Assembly: GCF_000972845.2 (NCBI RefSeq)
Contig: NC_040025.1
Coordinates: 20,577,399-20,641,398, forward strand
DNA: 64,000 bases
Direction of reading: 5' to 3'
Origin: Larimichthys crocea
Taxonomy: Eukaryota; Chordata; Actinopteri; Sciaenidae
Within the stretch, counting starts at the first letter, position 1; the number at the start of each line of letters is the position of its first letter. The position numbers and the translations under genes are program-made. Under the pieces are notes generated by a model that was not told the DNA's origin, searched no databases, and saw only the letters and a list, made by a program, of their open reading frames with translations. Below, piece by piece: positions 28,301 through 37,640 of this stretch.

Positions 28301-30248
28301 GCATTTTTGTCAAATTATGTCACATAAGTATTTCCCATAAAATCAAAGTATCTATGGAGTAAAAAGCTTTTCGTTTTTGTATTCGACTGTATTCAACAGT
28401 TTTAAAATACTGGATTTTAATATTAGCTTAAAGAATTCTTACATACTTCATCTTCTAATGTGACCCTTTTTGCACCCTCCTATCCTTATCACCCCATCCA
28501 TGCAATAAATGTCCCTGTTTATTCACTCCCCCCGCTTCCTCGCTCTGTACAGACAGGATCAGCCACTTTAAGAGGCTTTGATGAAAAATGCTTTACCACC
28601 CTTGCTTTCACAGATGTCCATCTGAATGTAGTATTGAAAGGACACATTTCTTATCCTGATTCTTCACATTACTCTTAAAAAAAAAAAAAAAAATCACCAT
28701 TGCATATGAGTGGTAATATTTTATTTGTATTATTGTATGGGATGTCTGGCTTTTATCCAGTCCTTGTTCCAGTCTCAGTTTATAGTGAGAGATCATTTGT
28801 AACGCCTTGTAAATTTAACAAAATGATGACATGGAGTAAGAGGTTAACACATTTACAGAAAGGTTTGAGTTATGTTCACTTACTGAAACTATTGAGCCAG
28901 TGGACCGGCAAGGAAGTGACTTAGAAAGATGATCTGTGTTGGAGCAAGGCAGTGTGTGAACTGATGAGGATGTACAGGCAGTGGCTATAGGTTAGCAAAC
29001 CCCCTCCATTTCTTCTTCCTTTCTGCAGTGTCACTAAAGATGGCTTAAGCACAAAAAATAGGTACTTCCTCATTCTTTGTGCTTAAGCCACCAAAGTTTA
29101 AATAACACCTTTCAGTAAAGCAGATCAGTTGTAGGCTGCTCTATCACTGCCTCAACTGTCTTTTCTCCTGTTCCATGATGTGGTGAGTGTTCTTGTTTTT
29201 GTTCTGTTTTTCCCCCCATATTTCCATTTGTTCTTTCATTGGCTCAGATATCTGTCTATGTATTTCTGCTTTCCCTGTCTTCTAGTTTTGTCTCTGCACT
29301 CTTGCAAATGAAGACCACCTTGCCACTGTGGCATTTTAATAGAACAAATAAATACACTGCTCTTTTTATGTCCTTGTGTCAACCACAAAAATGTGTTGGC
29401 AGATGCGCAGACACGTCACCTACCATGAACATTAGATAAGAGCGGCTACAGATTGACACAGACTTTTTCATATGCACGTAAAGTGTCTTCGTGACTTGAA
29501 CTATGGCCTAGGATTTGACATAAAAGGAATACAAACACATTTGATCAAAAGAGTCATATGTTCAGACATATGCTAACAGGAAGATGAAGGAAAATGTGAC
29601 AGAAAAATACAGAAAAAAAGACAAGGGACGCTGAGAAACAGGAACACAGAAGCACAGAGATAAAGCTACAGTGATACTCAAAAAGATAAGAAAGGCAAAG
29701 TATGATGACAGCAGGCAGGTAGGCAGGGAAGCAGACATACCAGCAGACTGGCTTTCAAAGAAATGACGAATAGGACGGTAAAATAGAGATGATGATCAAC
29801 AGGTAGAGAAAAACAAACACACACAAAGAGAGCAAGATCAGTAGACAGACATACAAGTAAGACAGTCAACTGGGCAAACAGCCAAAATGATTGTTAAAAA
29901 AATTAAATACAAGCAGAGAGAAAGAAAGACAAGGCCGTAATGGATAGGTCAGGCAGACAGATAGGTAGGTAGTGTATTAAAAAACAGTCAGAAAGCCAGA
30001 CTGAGTAGCATGAGTCGTCTGAGGGCTTTTCCACTTAGCGCTGTCAGTCAGCCAGTCCAGCAGGTCTCTGTAGGGATGCTAGGCTGCATTAGATTTGCCT
30101 GCAGGCTAAAAGCACACTGGACACACACTGCAGCCTGCTAATCAGGTCACCTGTTGCACAACGATGCACAGAGACCTGCTACACACACACACAAATGTAT
30201 ACACTCAGTGACAGGCATCTATGCATGTATGCACTACCTCTCCCTGTG

Positions 30249-30324
<76 letters not shown>

Positions 30325-33300
30325 ATAATGGATATGAGCATTTCAGCTCTGCTTATTGCACTAATTACCAGTGCCCATAGGAGATGAGTATAATGTCCAT
30401 TTATCACATACAATTGAAAGGAAAATGTCACAAAACAAAATTGGGTTAATTAAATAGTCTAGAGTAAAAAACTGAAGAACCTGCATGTGTGAATTACACT
30501 AGGATACAATGAGAACAGAGCAGGAAAGAGAAAACAGTACACAACAAAAATACAAGGCTCTCTCTGCCCTTTCTATGTATATTATGACAGTTACGAGTGA
30601 CTGTATTTACTGAACACACAGCCTAATCATCACCATGTTGGAGAGGTAAAGGGGAAATCAGTGAGAGGAAGGAAGAGGGAGAGAGAGGCAGAACAACAGG
30701 GGGTGAAGGGAGGGACAAAGAGAGCGCCAGGGTGACAGAAACAAATTAGGAGACAGCAACAATGATGAGGCTATTATAGAACGAGGGCGGAGAGGTCAGG
30801 GGGGCAGAATTTCACCACGTTGTGTATGTGATCATGCCCCGGGCCATAACAACAACCAGACACAGAAGAATATTTATCTAGACGACACACAAATACACTT
30901 TGGTCTGCATACAGTGCGCACACACTCACAGGTGGGTGACAAATCTGTCGATCACACGAACCCTAATGGACTCAGAGCATCTACCGACTCATGACTTTGT
31001 AATACTGATGATGGCAGAGACAGGTGAACACAAAGGTTTCTCAAAAACGATTAAATGAAAATGAAACATAATTAATGTTAACGTCAGTATGGCTGATTTG
31101 GTGAACAATTTAGGGAGACAGTGACAGATGTTTCCTGCGTGCACTCTCTGGTACATAAATCCACATACAGAGGCAGTTAAGTCTGAGGGTACACACAGAA
31201 CTTTCTTCAATTTAGTTGAAAGAAAATCACTGAAAATGATTACTGGAAAAAAATTAATGGAAAGAACCGATGGCACATAATGTATTTAGCTCAATCAACC
31301 TAGTCAAACAGCGCTTGCAGACACCCTGCGTAGGGAGTTTTCCATAAATCAGGGTTATGTCAGCACTGGTTTCATTCACCATGCATTGGGCCTTATGTTA
31401 TAATTTACATGAGTGTTTAACACCAACAGTAGAACGGCAGTCCAAAATGAAAACCGACCATCTGGGAAAATTTGCACTTACTGGCGCAAGAGGGCCACTG
31501 TGATGAAAAGGAAACACTTTACAGGCTTGTGTTGATGTTATGCATCTTCCCAGGACCTCTGCTTTCAAAATACCAGCGCTTATAAATAATCAACACAACA
31601 CACCTAGTTAGGATTTTGAAAATACTGGCTGATGCAAAACACTCCCCCAAAGAGATTACAGCATTTTGGAGGTAAATCTTTCAAAGTTCCTCGACAAATA
31701 AAGATAGCTGGAATTTTACATTCGTCTTTGGTGAAAACTGCACCCTCCAGGATGAATAAGAACTGGGCTTAAAGTCTGTTATGTACCAGTGTGACTCGTC
31801 ATCTAGCTGCAAAGCTTTGTTATGTTCTGTTGAGAGTTAGCATGGGCTGATTTTTTTCTAAAACGGCTCTCTCCTCCCTCAATCACTTTTTCATATAGCC
31901 TATGCTTTATCCCTGCTGTCTTTCCTATAAAAACACATTTAATTCACTTCTATTATCATCCCTGGAACTCATCTGTCCCTCCATCCATCCATCTTTTAAT
32001 AAAAAGCCCCACTCATTTCAGTCACAGAGGGAGCCATTCATCCCCTCCTGTTTCTCTCTGTGAACACGTACTGCCAGACTGACATTAGACCGGCCAGCTC
32101 GAAGGAGAGAAAAAACATGCACATATTAGGACACATATTTGTATTGCATATTTTTACGCATAAAGCCTATACTTGCCTTCATCTACCATTGCCTTTTCTA
32201 ACTCCAATGAATGCTGAGTAAAATGGAAAGTTCTAACATTTCACCTGGATTCACCGAGTGAGTCTATTAAAAGAACGCAGCAGGTGATCCTGATATTAAG
32301 AGCACTCGGTTACAACTACATTTATTCTGACATTTCTAGCAGAGACTGTTCTTTAGTCTCAACTGTTCTGAATTTTTCCAATGTGTAACTGAAGTTCCAA
32401 CCTCAACACAGAAAGGGTTACTTTAAAATCTTTGTCCTGACATCAGTAGATATGATGGCGGTACAACAGTTTGTATTCAAAACAGTATCTCCTTTTGTTA
32501 AGCAGCTTAGGCCATGGTAGTGATCCTGCTGTGGATTTAGGCAGTAAGAGCTAGGAAAACAAAGCACGTAAAATAGGACGTCATGTTTTAAGAGTGTACT
32601 GTATTATCCATGGGAATACATTACCAGCTATCCAACTCATTTACATATTAGAACACTTGTACACAGAGATTTCCTGCGGCGCAAAGGAAAGGTGAATCAT
32701 CATAACTGTAAGGAGCCTAATAAACATGAGTGACAAGATTTTATACATTTCATCAGATAATATAAGATAGAGATCAAGTTCATGTTACACACCTGGCATT
32801 TCACCTTGACACTCTCTAGACTTTTTACGCAAATTCAGTCTTAATCAGAGCGGTCCAATAAAACTACTTTTCCCATGCAGAGACTGTGCACTCAGCTCAA
32901 AAAAAGATTTCACAACAGCCATATTTCTTAATCAAGGGGTCAAAGCCCAAAATGAGTCATTGGCCTACTTTGAGTGTAGCAGGATTATGTTTTAATGTGA
33001 TGTGCTCTAAAGACAGAATGACTTTCTCTGATGTCTTCAGCTAATTATTTTCCAAACCTTTAGAAGAGCGTGTCAAAGTCAGGCACTAGAATTCTGACAT
33101 GTGAAACTTATATTTTACATTTCAAATATTATATGGTCAACACCTTAAAACTAAGCCCCCAAAAACAATTACTCATTCTGATCAGTTGCATACAGAGGTA
33201 TGCTATTTGTAGTCAAGCGTTAACGGTCAAAGACTGTGACTGTAATGTCCTATTGTCTGTAGAGTGTTCAGTTTCCAACGGTTGAAACTTTTACAACCAG

Positions 33301-35420
33301 GTCGGGTGTGTGTCATCTGTGGAAATAACTAAGAATAGACATCCTCGTTTTGAACTCCTGGATTTAAAAAGTTATTTTGTCTTTTTCACAAGATCAAACG
33401 GTTTTGGAGCATGTGCTGTTCAACTAGTAGCACTATCGTACTCTTTATACTGTACCTATAGGCTATAACAGTGGTCAGGCAAGAGCACATGATGTCTTTG
33501 ATTATACAGGCCAGTGTTGTTCCCCACAGAAATGAATGTCCTGAGGCAGCATACACAAGCCTGACTGGATAATCTGCTGTCATGGCTGTCATGTGTGTGA
33601 CCCACAGCATCCAGGCGAAAGCTTATCCCTGGAGCACAACCGTATCAGCTCCCTGTCCTTATTGCCACCTTGGATGAGGTGTGGAAAATGCTTAACAACT
33701 GATCGCTAATCAGAATGTTCCTAGGAAGAACAGTTTCATGGCGTCACTAGGCTGGAATTTGAACGGGCGTAAAATCAAGTCATAACACATCTGTTTGCCC
33801 TCACAAGCGCACACAGACACAACACGCGCACGGACATACACACTGGTCCTTCAGCTGAGGTCACAGCTGTTTCACAGCAGCCAAACCCCACTTGTGTGAG
33901 CAGAGAAACTGTAATCCCCCTTTCACCCTGAGCCAGCTTGTACCAGTCTACAAGGTGGGCCAATATTGCTTTCTGCAGACATGAACATTTGCATAACGGG
34001 CATGTAAAACTAAGTTTTAGAAACAGGAAACATGTCTGACAGACTGTAAAAGTCACAACAATGTTTATTATTTTAACCAAGCAGACCTAGAAGTTACACT
34101 CCACCGATGCTCTAGTATCTGCCAAAGATACTGACAAGAGAAACTGTGCAAGCCACAATCATACTTCAAATTGTGTTTGATTCTGTCATTAGTTTAAAAC
34201 AAATGCTTCCTGCATATCACTGAATTTCAGAAGATATGCCTAAAATAGATTCAGAAATCCTCACAATGGATAAACTCATTGAGAAAACACAGAACCCCCA
34301 TTCACAAGGTAACAGCCTCCCCCTGCTCTCAGCAGCACGGCGGAGAGTTTAGCTCTGAAAGCTTACATCTTCTGCCAGTCTGTCAAACACAGGGGAGTGA
34401 TGCGAAAAGAAAAAAGCATGGCACTTTTACACTGTACCGTAGCTGAGAAGTATACATCTGTATTTTATCAGGCAAATATTTATCTGTCTTTTAATTCCAA
34501 CTCTACTTTGACGGTCATGTTGTATGTGTGAGCCTATTTCTGTTTTCTTCATACCTTGTTAAAAATGCTACAAGTATCAACGTATCACATTAAAATGGTA
34601 AAGACAGTCAGCTTGCCAAGAGTCACTGAAAAATTTGGTTCAGCTTCAAAAACATTTTTTCAATGCTTTGCTCACAGTCCATGTGCATGTTACCTCTTGT
34701 TACGCTACAATGCAAGAAAGTGTTCATCGACGTCCGTAGTTGAGCCTAATTTTCACTTTTCACGGTGTAATATTTCCAGTTTCTAAAACACTTTGATTGG
34801 AAAGCTATATTTATCTAAATTAAACTTGCTAGTTCAAATTAAAAACATATTAAGAACCACTTCAGATCCTGACAGCTAGATAGATAATGAGAATGGAAAA
34901 GACCTAGATTAGATGAGAGGCAGATGAGGGCTGCCTAACTGAACTGTCTGCTCAATGGGATTTTCTGGATGCCAGTGTGTGTGTGTATGCAAATAAAGCA
35001 GGCTTCACACACTTCTGTATCTCAGGAAGAGATGAGACAGATTGTGACCCAGTCACAAGGCTCCAAGCCTCACCTCCACACAAACACTATCTTTCATTCT
35101 GTGCAATCTCACTCGCACAGACACGTCTGACGCAACAGATGACAATCGTTCCGACGACAAAGCATCAACTTACGTTCAAAGTCAGAATCATCGTCTTCGT
35201 CATCCTCTCCGTTGGACTCTGTTTGCATCGGCTCCCCATCAAACATCACACCTTTCCCCGTCTTGCCACCGGCACTGGCCCCATCCTGACTTCTGGTATC
35301 CCGCAAACGGGTGAAGTACTGTACTGCAAAATCCACCAGGTCTGACGGCCTTTGTCGCAGCACTTCCACGGTGTACCCCTGCAGCAGTTCTGTCAACCCC
35401 ACCGGTATCTCAATACTCAT
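364..35420 (-). CDS. prkar2a: cAMP-dependent protein kinase type II-alpha regulatory subunit (nine coding exons; C-terminus off-window)
   Basis: RII subunits dimerise, dock to A-kinase anchoring proteins, and hold PKA catalytic subunits inactive until cAMP binds. Joining exons 35174-35420, 10991-11026, 6205-6341, 5101-5207, 1922-2063, 1440-1541, 1075-1149, 887-952 and 364-502 gives 1051 nt of open frame, residues 1-350. Visible in order: the N-terminal docking/dimerisation helix pair (about 3-42, [18 protein letters not shown]), an acidic linker, the inhibitor site RFNRRVS (Ser94), and two cyclic-nucleotide-binding domains. The phosphate-binding cassettes are [14 protein letters not shown] (Glu199, Arg208) and [14 protein letters not shown] (Glu328, Arg337). 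RRVSV, rather than RRASV, and the DGERIITQG stretch favour RII-alpha over RII-beta, although the [11 protein letters not shown] linker is beta-like. The family is about 400 residues long, so one terminal segment of ~50 residues is missing to the left. Teleosts can carry two prkar2a copies; which one this is cannot be told here. Confidence 0.96.
503..886 (-). other. prkar2a: short prkar2a intron
   Basis: A 384-nt intron between the two exons of cAMP domain B. It holds only homopolymer T and A runs and the splice signals; nothing else was recognised. Confidence 0.7.
887..952 (-). CDS. prkar2a: prkar2a exon: cAMP domain B strands
   Basis: Residues 283-304 in 66 nt, encoding [20 protein letters not shown] plus SK. 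The acceptor is cctcag|ggtgac and the donor is agtaaa|gtaagg. Both ends are in phase 0, and the length and boundaries fit the RII family. Confidence 0.94.
1075..1149 (-). CDS. prkar2a: prkar2a exon: start of cAMP domain B
   Basis: Residues 258-282 in 75 nt, encoding [20 protein letters not shown] followed by RIITQ. The acceptor is gtccag|gcaaca and the donor is acacag|gtaaga. The DGERIITQ stretch is closer to RII-alpha than to RII-beta (DGEQIIAQ). Confidence 0.95.
1440..1541 (-). CDS. prkar2a: prkar2a exon: inter-domain helix
   Basis: Residues 224-257 in 102 nt. It encodes [20 protein letters not shown] followed by [12 protein letters not shown], the B/C helix that links the two cyclic-nucleotide domains and contacts the catalytic subunit in this family. 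The acceptor is cctag|gaccgt and the donor is ctggag|gtgag. Both ends are in phase 0. Confidence 0.95.
1922..2063 (-). CDS. prkar2a: prkar2a exon: cAMP domain A phosphate-binding cassette
   Basis: Residues 177-223. It encodes [15 protein letters not shown], then the first phosphate-binding cassette [17 protein letters not shown] with cAMP-contacting Glu199 and Arg208, and ends at ALWGL. The acceptor is tctgcag|gggtgt and the donor is gactg|gtaaga. The loop after VVSG is four residues shorter than in human RII-alpha and RII-beta as I recall them. Confidence 0.95.
2064..5100 (-). other. prkar2a: prkar2a intron, no gene recognised
   Basis: About 3 kb between the two exons of cAMP domain A. I see AT-rich unique-looking sequence, a poly-A run near 4655 and no convincing exon. 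The small open frames here have no family resemblance. Confidence 0.65.
5101..5207 (-). CDS. prkar2a: prkar2a exon: cAMP domain A, N-terminal part
   Basis: Residues 141-176 (last codon split). It encodes [16 protein letters not shown] and then [16 protein letters not shown], a nearly invariant RII segment. The acceptor is catccag|gagcaa and the donor is gagag|gtagga. The length of 107 nt fits the family exon. Confidence 0.95.
5208..6204 (-). other. prkar2a: prkar2a intron with a short (GT)n tract
   Basis: About 1 kb; the only distinct feature is a (GT)n microsatellite at about 5901-5919. Confidence 0.65.
6205..6341 (-). CDS. prkar2a: prkar2a exon: linker end and start of cAMP domain A
   Basis: Residues 95-140. 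The acceptor is ccctccag|tgtgtg and the donor is atcag|gtaaat. The peptide runs through [16 protein letters not shown] and the conserved [16 protein letters not shown] to [10 protein letters not shown], which is typical of RII proteins just before the first cyclic-nucleotide-binding domain. It ends in phase 0. Confidence 0.95.
6966..7004. repeat. (GT)n microsatellite
   Basis: Uninterrupted GT dinucleotides over about 39 nt inside a prkar2a intron, followed by gcacgcg. Confidence 0.95.
10930..10984 (-). promoter_or_regulatory. prkar2a: GU-rich tract directly downstream of the microexon donor
   Basis: In transcript sense the donor gtaagg is followed at once by alternating GU blocks (gtgtgtgtgtttgtg, then tatgtgtgtgtgttt). 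GU repeats are known binding sites for TDP-43 and CELF proteins, which control nearby splicing. Their use here is inference. Confidence 0.4.
10991..11026 (-). CDS. prkar2a: prkar2a 36-nt microexon with the RRVS inhibitor/autophosphorylation site
   Basis: The acceptor is ctctccacag after a long CT tract; the donor is tcag|gtaagg. The exon begins and ends in phase 1 and encodes [12 protein letters not shown] with its shared codons (residues 83-94). In RII subunits this Arg-Arg-x-Ser segment occupies the catalytic cleft and is phosphorylated by the catalytic subunit. A tiny exon at this position fits the RII gene family. Being 36 nt and phase-symmetric, it could be skipped without shifting the frame. 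Confidence 0.93.
11030..11400 (+). repeat. purine-rich (GA-rich) strand-asymmetric tract
   Basis: The plus strand carries repeated agagag, gaagaag and aaagag blocks. In the prkar2a transcript this is a long CU-rich tract immediately upstream of the 36-nt microexon, extending its polypyrimidine tract. Confidence 0.6.
13338..13378. repeat. (CA)n microsatellite
   Basis: About 20 uninterrupted CA units in the prkar2a intron. Confidence 0.95.
13917..14254 (+). mobile_element. MITE-like teleost element with degenerate inverted ends
   Basis: The left end reads cagtgtgtaggattta and the right end caaatcttacacaac, a diverged inverted match. The interior has landmarks I recall from a widespread percomorph repeat: tgtaggatttaatgacatc, gtcagtgtttagtttgtcc, attctgggctactttgaaac, and ctattttcaggtgtgcaag near the right end. 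It is about 340 bp and encodes no protein. No clean target duplication was found, so the boundaries are approximate. Confidence 0.65.
17181..17202. repeat. (GT)n microsatellite
   Basis: A short run of about 11 GT units followed by gcacgtg. Confidence 0.85.
17440..17640. repeat. pyrimidine block followed by purine block
   Basis: A CT-rich run (ctctctctctctttc, about 17448-17475) is followed within 60 nt by a ~120-nt purine-rich run of gaga/gggag units. The two could pair as a loose hairpin or form triplex DNA. Low-complexity open frames on both strands come from this. Confidence 0.6.
17894..17919. repeat. (GA)n microsatellite
   Basis: About 13 GA units in the prkar2a intron. Confidence 0.85.
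19671..19704 (-). mobile_element. retroposon 3'-tail fragment (teleost LINE/SINE type)
   Basis: On the minus strand it reads aatttcccctcgagggatta followed by ataaaagtatct, a form of the tail aatttcccc...ggga...aataaagtatct that ends many fish retroposons. Only the tail is recognisable. Related fragments lie at 23881-23920 and 46611-46660. The family is not assigned. Confidence 0.55.
23881..23920 (+). mobile_element. retroposon 3'-tail fragment (teleost LINE/SINE type)
   Basis: aaatttcccctctggacaat followed by taaagtacatcttatctt matches the same tail pattern as 19671-19704, in the opposite orientation. No coding part is present. Confidence 0.5.
29041..29090. other. perfect 15-bp hairpin with 20-nt loop
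   Basis: tggcttaagcacaaa (29041-29055) and tttgtgcttaagcca (29076-29090) are exact reverse complements. The loop is 20 nt. The stem is shorter than a usual microRNA precursor, and its role is unknown. Confidence 0.8.
30251..30322. repeat. (CA)36 microsatellite
   Basis: 72 nt of uninterrupted CA, the longest dinucleotide tract in the window and probably length-polymorphic. Confidence 0.97.
35174..35420 (-). CDS. prkar2a: prkar2a first coding exon: docking/dimerisation domain and acidic linker
   Basis: It encodes residues 1-82 plus one base. The ATG is supported by an in-frame TAG 12 codons upstream within the same exon and by the conserved start [13 protein letters not shown]. The donor is ttgaac|gtaagt, ending in phase 1. 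The docking/dimerisation residues (Ile3, Ile5, Leu9, Leu12, Leu13) that form the AKAP-binding face in RII subunits are present. The linker at about residues 64-82 is strongly acidic ([13 protein letters not shown]). The exon extends upstream as 5' UTR to 35457. Confidence 0.96.
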
Positions 35421-35457
35421 GGCTGTGCGTGGCTCAGTGGCGGCGTTTGCTATCTAT
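35421..35457 (-). other. prkar2a: prkar2a 5' UTR portion of the first coding exon
   Basis: On the minus strand a pyrimidine tract and tctgtag acceptor precede a 37-nt leader ending directly at the ATG. The leader holds an in-frame TAG, so translation cannot extend upstream. This implies a separate upstream noncoding exon (see 36315-36600). Confidence 0.75.
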
Positions 35458-36271
35458 CTACAGAGGGAGAGAGAAAATGAGTCAGAATTTGTTTCGGGTC
35501 AGATACATACTTGTGTTGGAGCACTGGGTTTGTGATGTGGTTAAAGGGTTGCCTAATAGTTAGTTTGAACAGCTGACTTGGACTTTTTACTATGCGAGTG
35601 CACTGAGTGCAGCCAGAGAGGACTATGACAGCTCTGCAGGGCGACTGAAATGTGCTGGGACACCCAAAGTGACAACTGAAGAAATAAGCATCAGGTTTGA
35701 CAGCCGAGCAGACACCCTGTAAGCTATAAGGTTAATGTATGAAGTGCTGCTTTGACATTGTCACTTTATCACGGGTTGATCCAGGGAACACACAGTTCCT
35801 GCAGCTGCACCGCACAGATATGAACATTTACTATGAGAGGGGAGCAGATAACCAGAGACACTCGCCGGGTTTCAGTAACATTTCTCGCTCTGGCATCGTC
35901 AGAAACTGTTTAACTTGGGTGGGTGGCCGGCTGGAGCCAGCTAGCAACGCAGCTAATTAGCTAAACACTCATGACAACTTGCTTTACCGCACAAACACAC
36001 GATGTGACCACTCAAGACTAAAGTTATCTAACTTGGCCAGCAATGAATGTGTGTGTGTGGCATTAGCTTATCTCGCTAGCTTGGTGTGCCGCCTTCAGGG
36101 AAAGCCTGTTTCACCGTTAGCTCATGCTCCACCATGGCGCACAGGCTGTGGGAGCTAGCGTTAAGCCGCAGATGAAGCTAAGTGTCTGGCTGGATAAACG
36201 ATGCCATGCAAAGCACAGCAAGTTGCACACGGCCCGGTAAGCCCGTTTGGTGAGCTAACTTAACGTTACCG

Positions 36272-36307
<36 letters not shown>

Positions 36308-36314
36308 CACTTAC
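35458..36314 (-). other. prkar2a: first prkar2a intron (5' UTR intron)
   Basis: It is bounded by the donor ctcac|gtaagt (exon end at 36315) and the acceptor ctgtag|atagat (exon start at 35457), both on the minus strand. It carries a CA/GT tract next to the donor and scattered agctaa/gctagc motifs. No coding exon is seen. Confidence 0.6.
36274..36306. repeat. prkar2a: (GT)n microsatellite beside the first prkar2a splice donor
   Basis: In transcript sense this is a (CA)16 run beginning a few nucleotides after gtaagtga. Intronic CA repeats are known hnRNP L binding sites. Confidence 0.85.
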
Positions 36315-36600
36315 GTGAGATTGTGTCTCCCCGGCTAAACTAGCCAGTCCCCTCCTTCTCGGTGTCTTCCTTGTTCTCTCTTATTTCGCCTCTTCTTTTT
36401 AGCCAGTCTCTTTGCCAGTGTAGCGACCGTATCCCTCCACAGAAGACACAGTACCCAACGTCAAAGCCAACAATCTCACGTTGGCTTCACCTAGCTAAAG
36501 GTTGTTTTTTTTTTTAAGACGGCTATTTTAGCTCGCCAGCCCGCTGTACAGCGATGCTTGCTGGCTAAGTTGAGAGGAAAAGAGCGACTCGACTTCACCG
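36315..36600 (-). other. prkar2a: probable first, noncoding exon of prkar2a
   Basis: The exon is inferred from a near-consensus donor, ctcac|gtaagt, at the expected place upstream of the coding exon's acceptor, in a CpG-containing stretch. No ATG-initiated frame continues into the coding exon, because that exon has an in-frame TAG before the start. The upstream limit (transcription start) is a guess. Confidence 0.5.
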
Positions 36601-36720
36601 GTGCAGCAGCCTCTTCTTGCGACGTCCACGCACTTTGCTGAGGGTGGGACTTGCTGTGGCGGTAGGGAGAGGTGGCTAGATGGCAGGCTAACTACTTGTT
36701 AGCACCTGCCTGTTTTTTCT
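36540..36720 (-). promoter_or_regulatory. prkar2a: probable prkar2a promoter region
   Basis: CpG dinucleotides are much denser than in the flanks (gcgacgtccacg, gagcgactcgacttcaccgg). A GC-box-like ccaccc and a gacgtc core (36621-36626), the centre of a cAMP response element, are visible. There is no clear TATA box, as expected for a housekeeping-type promoter. The placement is inferred from the exon structure. Confidence 0.4.
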
Positions 36721-37415
36721 TTTGGCAACTACCTAGCGACTCCACTCTCCTTTTAAGACACAAGTAAGTCAGCTGCTGCAGCCAGGTGACAGATCCTTAA
36801 AGGCTCAGCGTTTAAAACAGTGTTGCGCCCACACCGCCGTTTGAGTACAACCCGACTGAAAAACGCTTATTTAGCGTTATTCAAACAGTGTGACGGCTAA
36901 TTACAACGTGAGAAACATGCAGCAATGAACCGAAAACACGTTTCCTCCCTCCCGGCGAGCCACTCCACAGCTCTACACGCACGAATGGACCACTCCGGCA
37001 AGCGTGAGGAGGCGTGTTCACCCAGTGAGCAGACGGCGTTTGACATTGATCGACAGGAAGCTCGACCAATCAAAATGCACGTTTAGAATACACCAACCAA
37101 TTGGAGAGAGTTCTGTGAGCGGAGGCGGGTTCAAAGATAACTACATTTGTACAGCCAGAATAGGACCACACCCACAGAGTGGCCTTGGTGGAGAGCTCTA
37201 GAAATACTAGAGAGCTCAATTAAATCCGTGTATGGTGCATGATTTCAAATATTTGTGTTCAGAGTACTTGGATTTGTGTTGCAATCAGTAGGATGGCTGC
37301 TTAATATAATAATATATGAAGAAAACATTCATATAGCTGACATCTAAATGGAAAATGGTCCACTTTGTTCCATTTTAACCCGAGGATCCAATCACATGTT
37401 GTTTTGTTGTTTTTA

Positions 37416-37640
37416 TACAGTACCAGTAAAAAGTTTGGACTCAGCTTGTCACTCAGTGTTAATTCATTTTATTGTACAATGTACATTGTTGATACACACT
37501 GAAGATCTCAAAACTATGAAATAACACACGTGGAACTATGTGGTAAACAAAAAAGTGTAAACAAAGCAAACTATGTTTTATATTTATTAAAGTAGACACA
37601 TTTTGTTTTGATTACAGCTTCACACAGGTATTGATTATTG
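37416..37640 (+). mobile_element. single terminus of a Tc1/mariner-type transposon
   Basis: It starts tacagtaccagtaaaaagtt, close to the terminal repeat tacagtgccagtcaaaagtt recalled from fish Tc1 elements. The family's next landmarks follow: actgaagatctcaaaactat, gaaataacacacgtggaac, aaaaaagtgtaaacaaa, and ttttgttttgattacagctt. Similarity fades at about 37640. No transposase and no opposite terminus are visible, so it is a solo or truncated end. Confidence 0.75.

Larger units (their letters stand above)
11027..35173 (-). other. prkar2a: 24-kb prkar2a intron
   Basis: The intron separates the docking-domain exon from the inhibitor-site microexon. Contents I can name are a purine-rich tract (11030-11400), a MITE-like element (13917-14254), two retroposon tails (19671-19704, 23881-23920), a purine/pyrimidine block (17440-17640), (GA)n near 17900, a 15-bp-stem hairpin (29041-29090), a (CA)36 tract (30251-30322) and other microsatellites. 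None of the small open frames resembles a protein family. Enhancers or noncoding RNAs cannot be excluded by reading alone. Confidence 0.7.

Noticed and set aside
29041..29090. MicroRNA precursor
   Set aside because: The stem is only 15 bp, shorter than the ~22-bp duplex plus lower stem normally needed; reported only as a hairpin.
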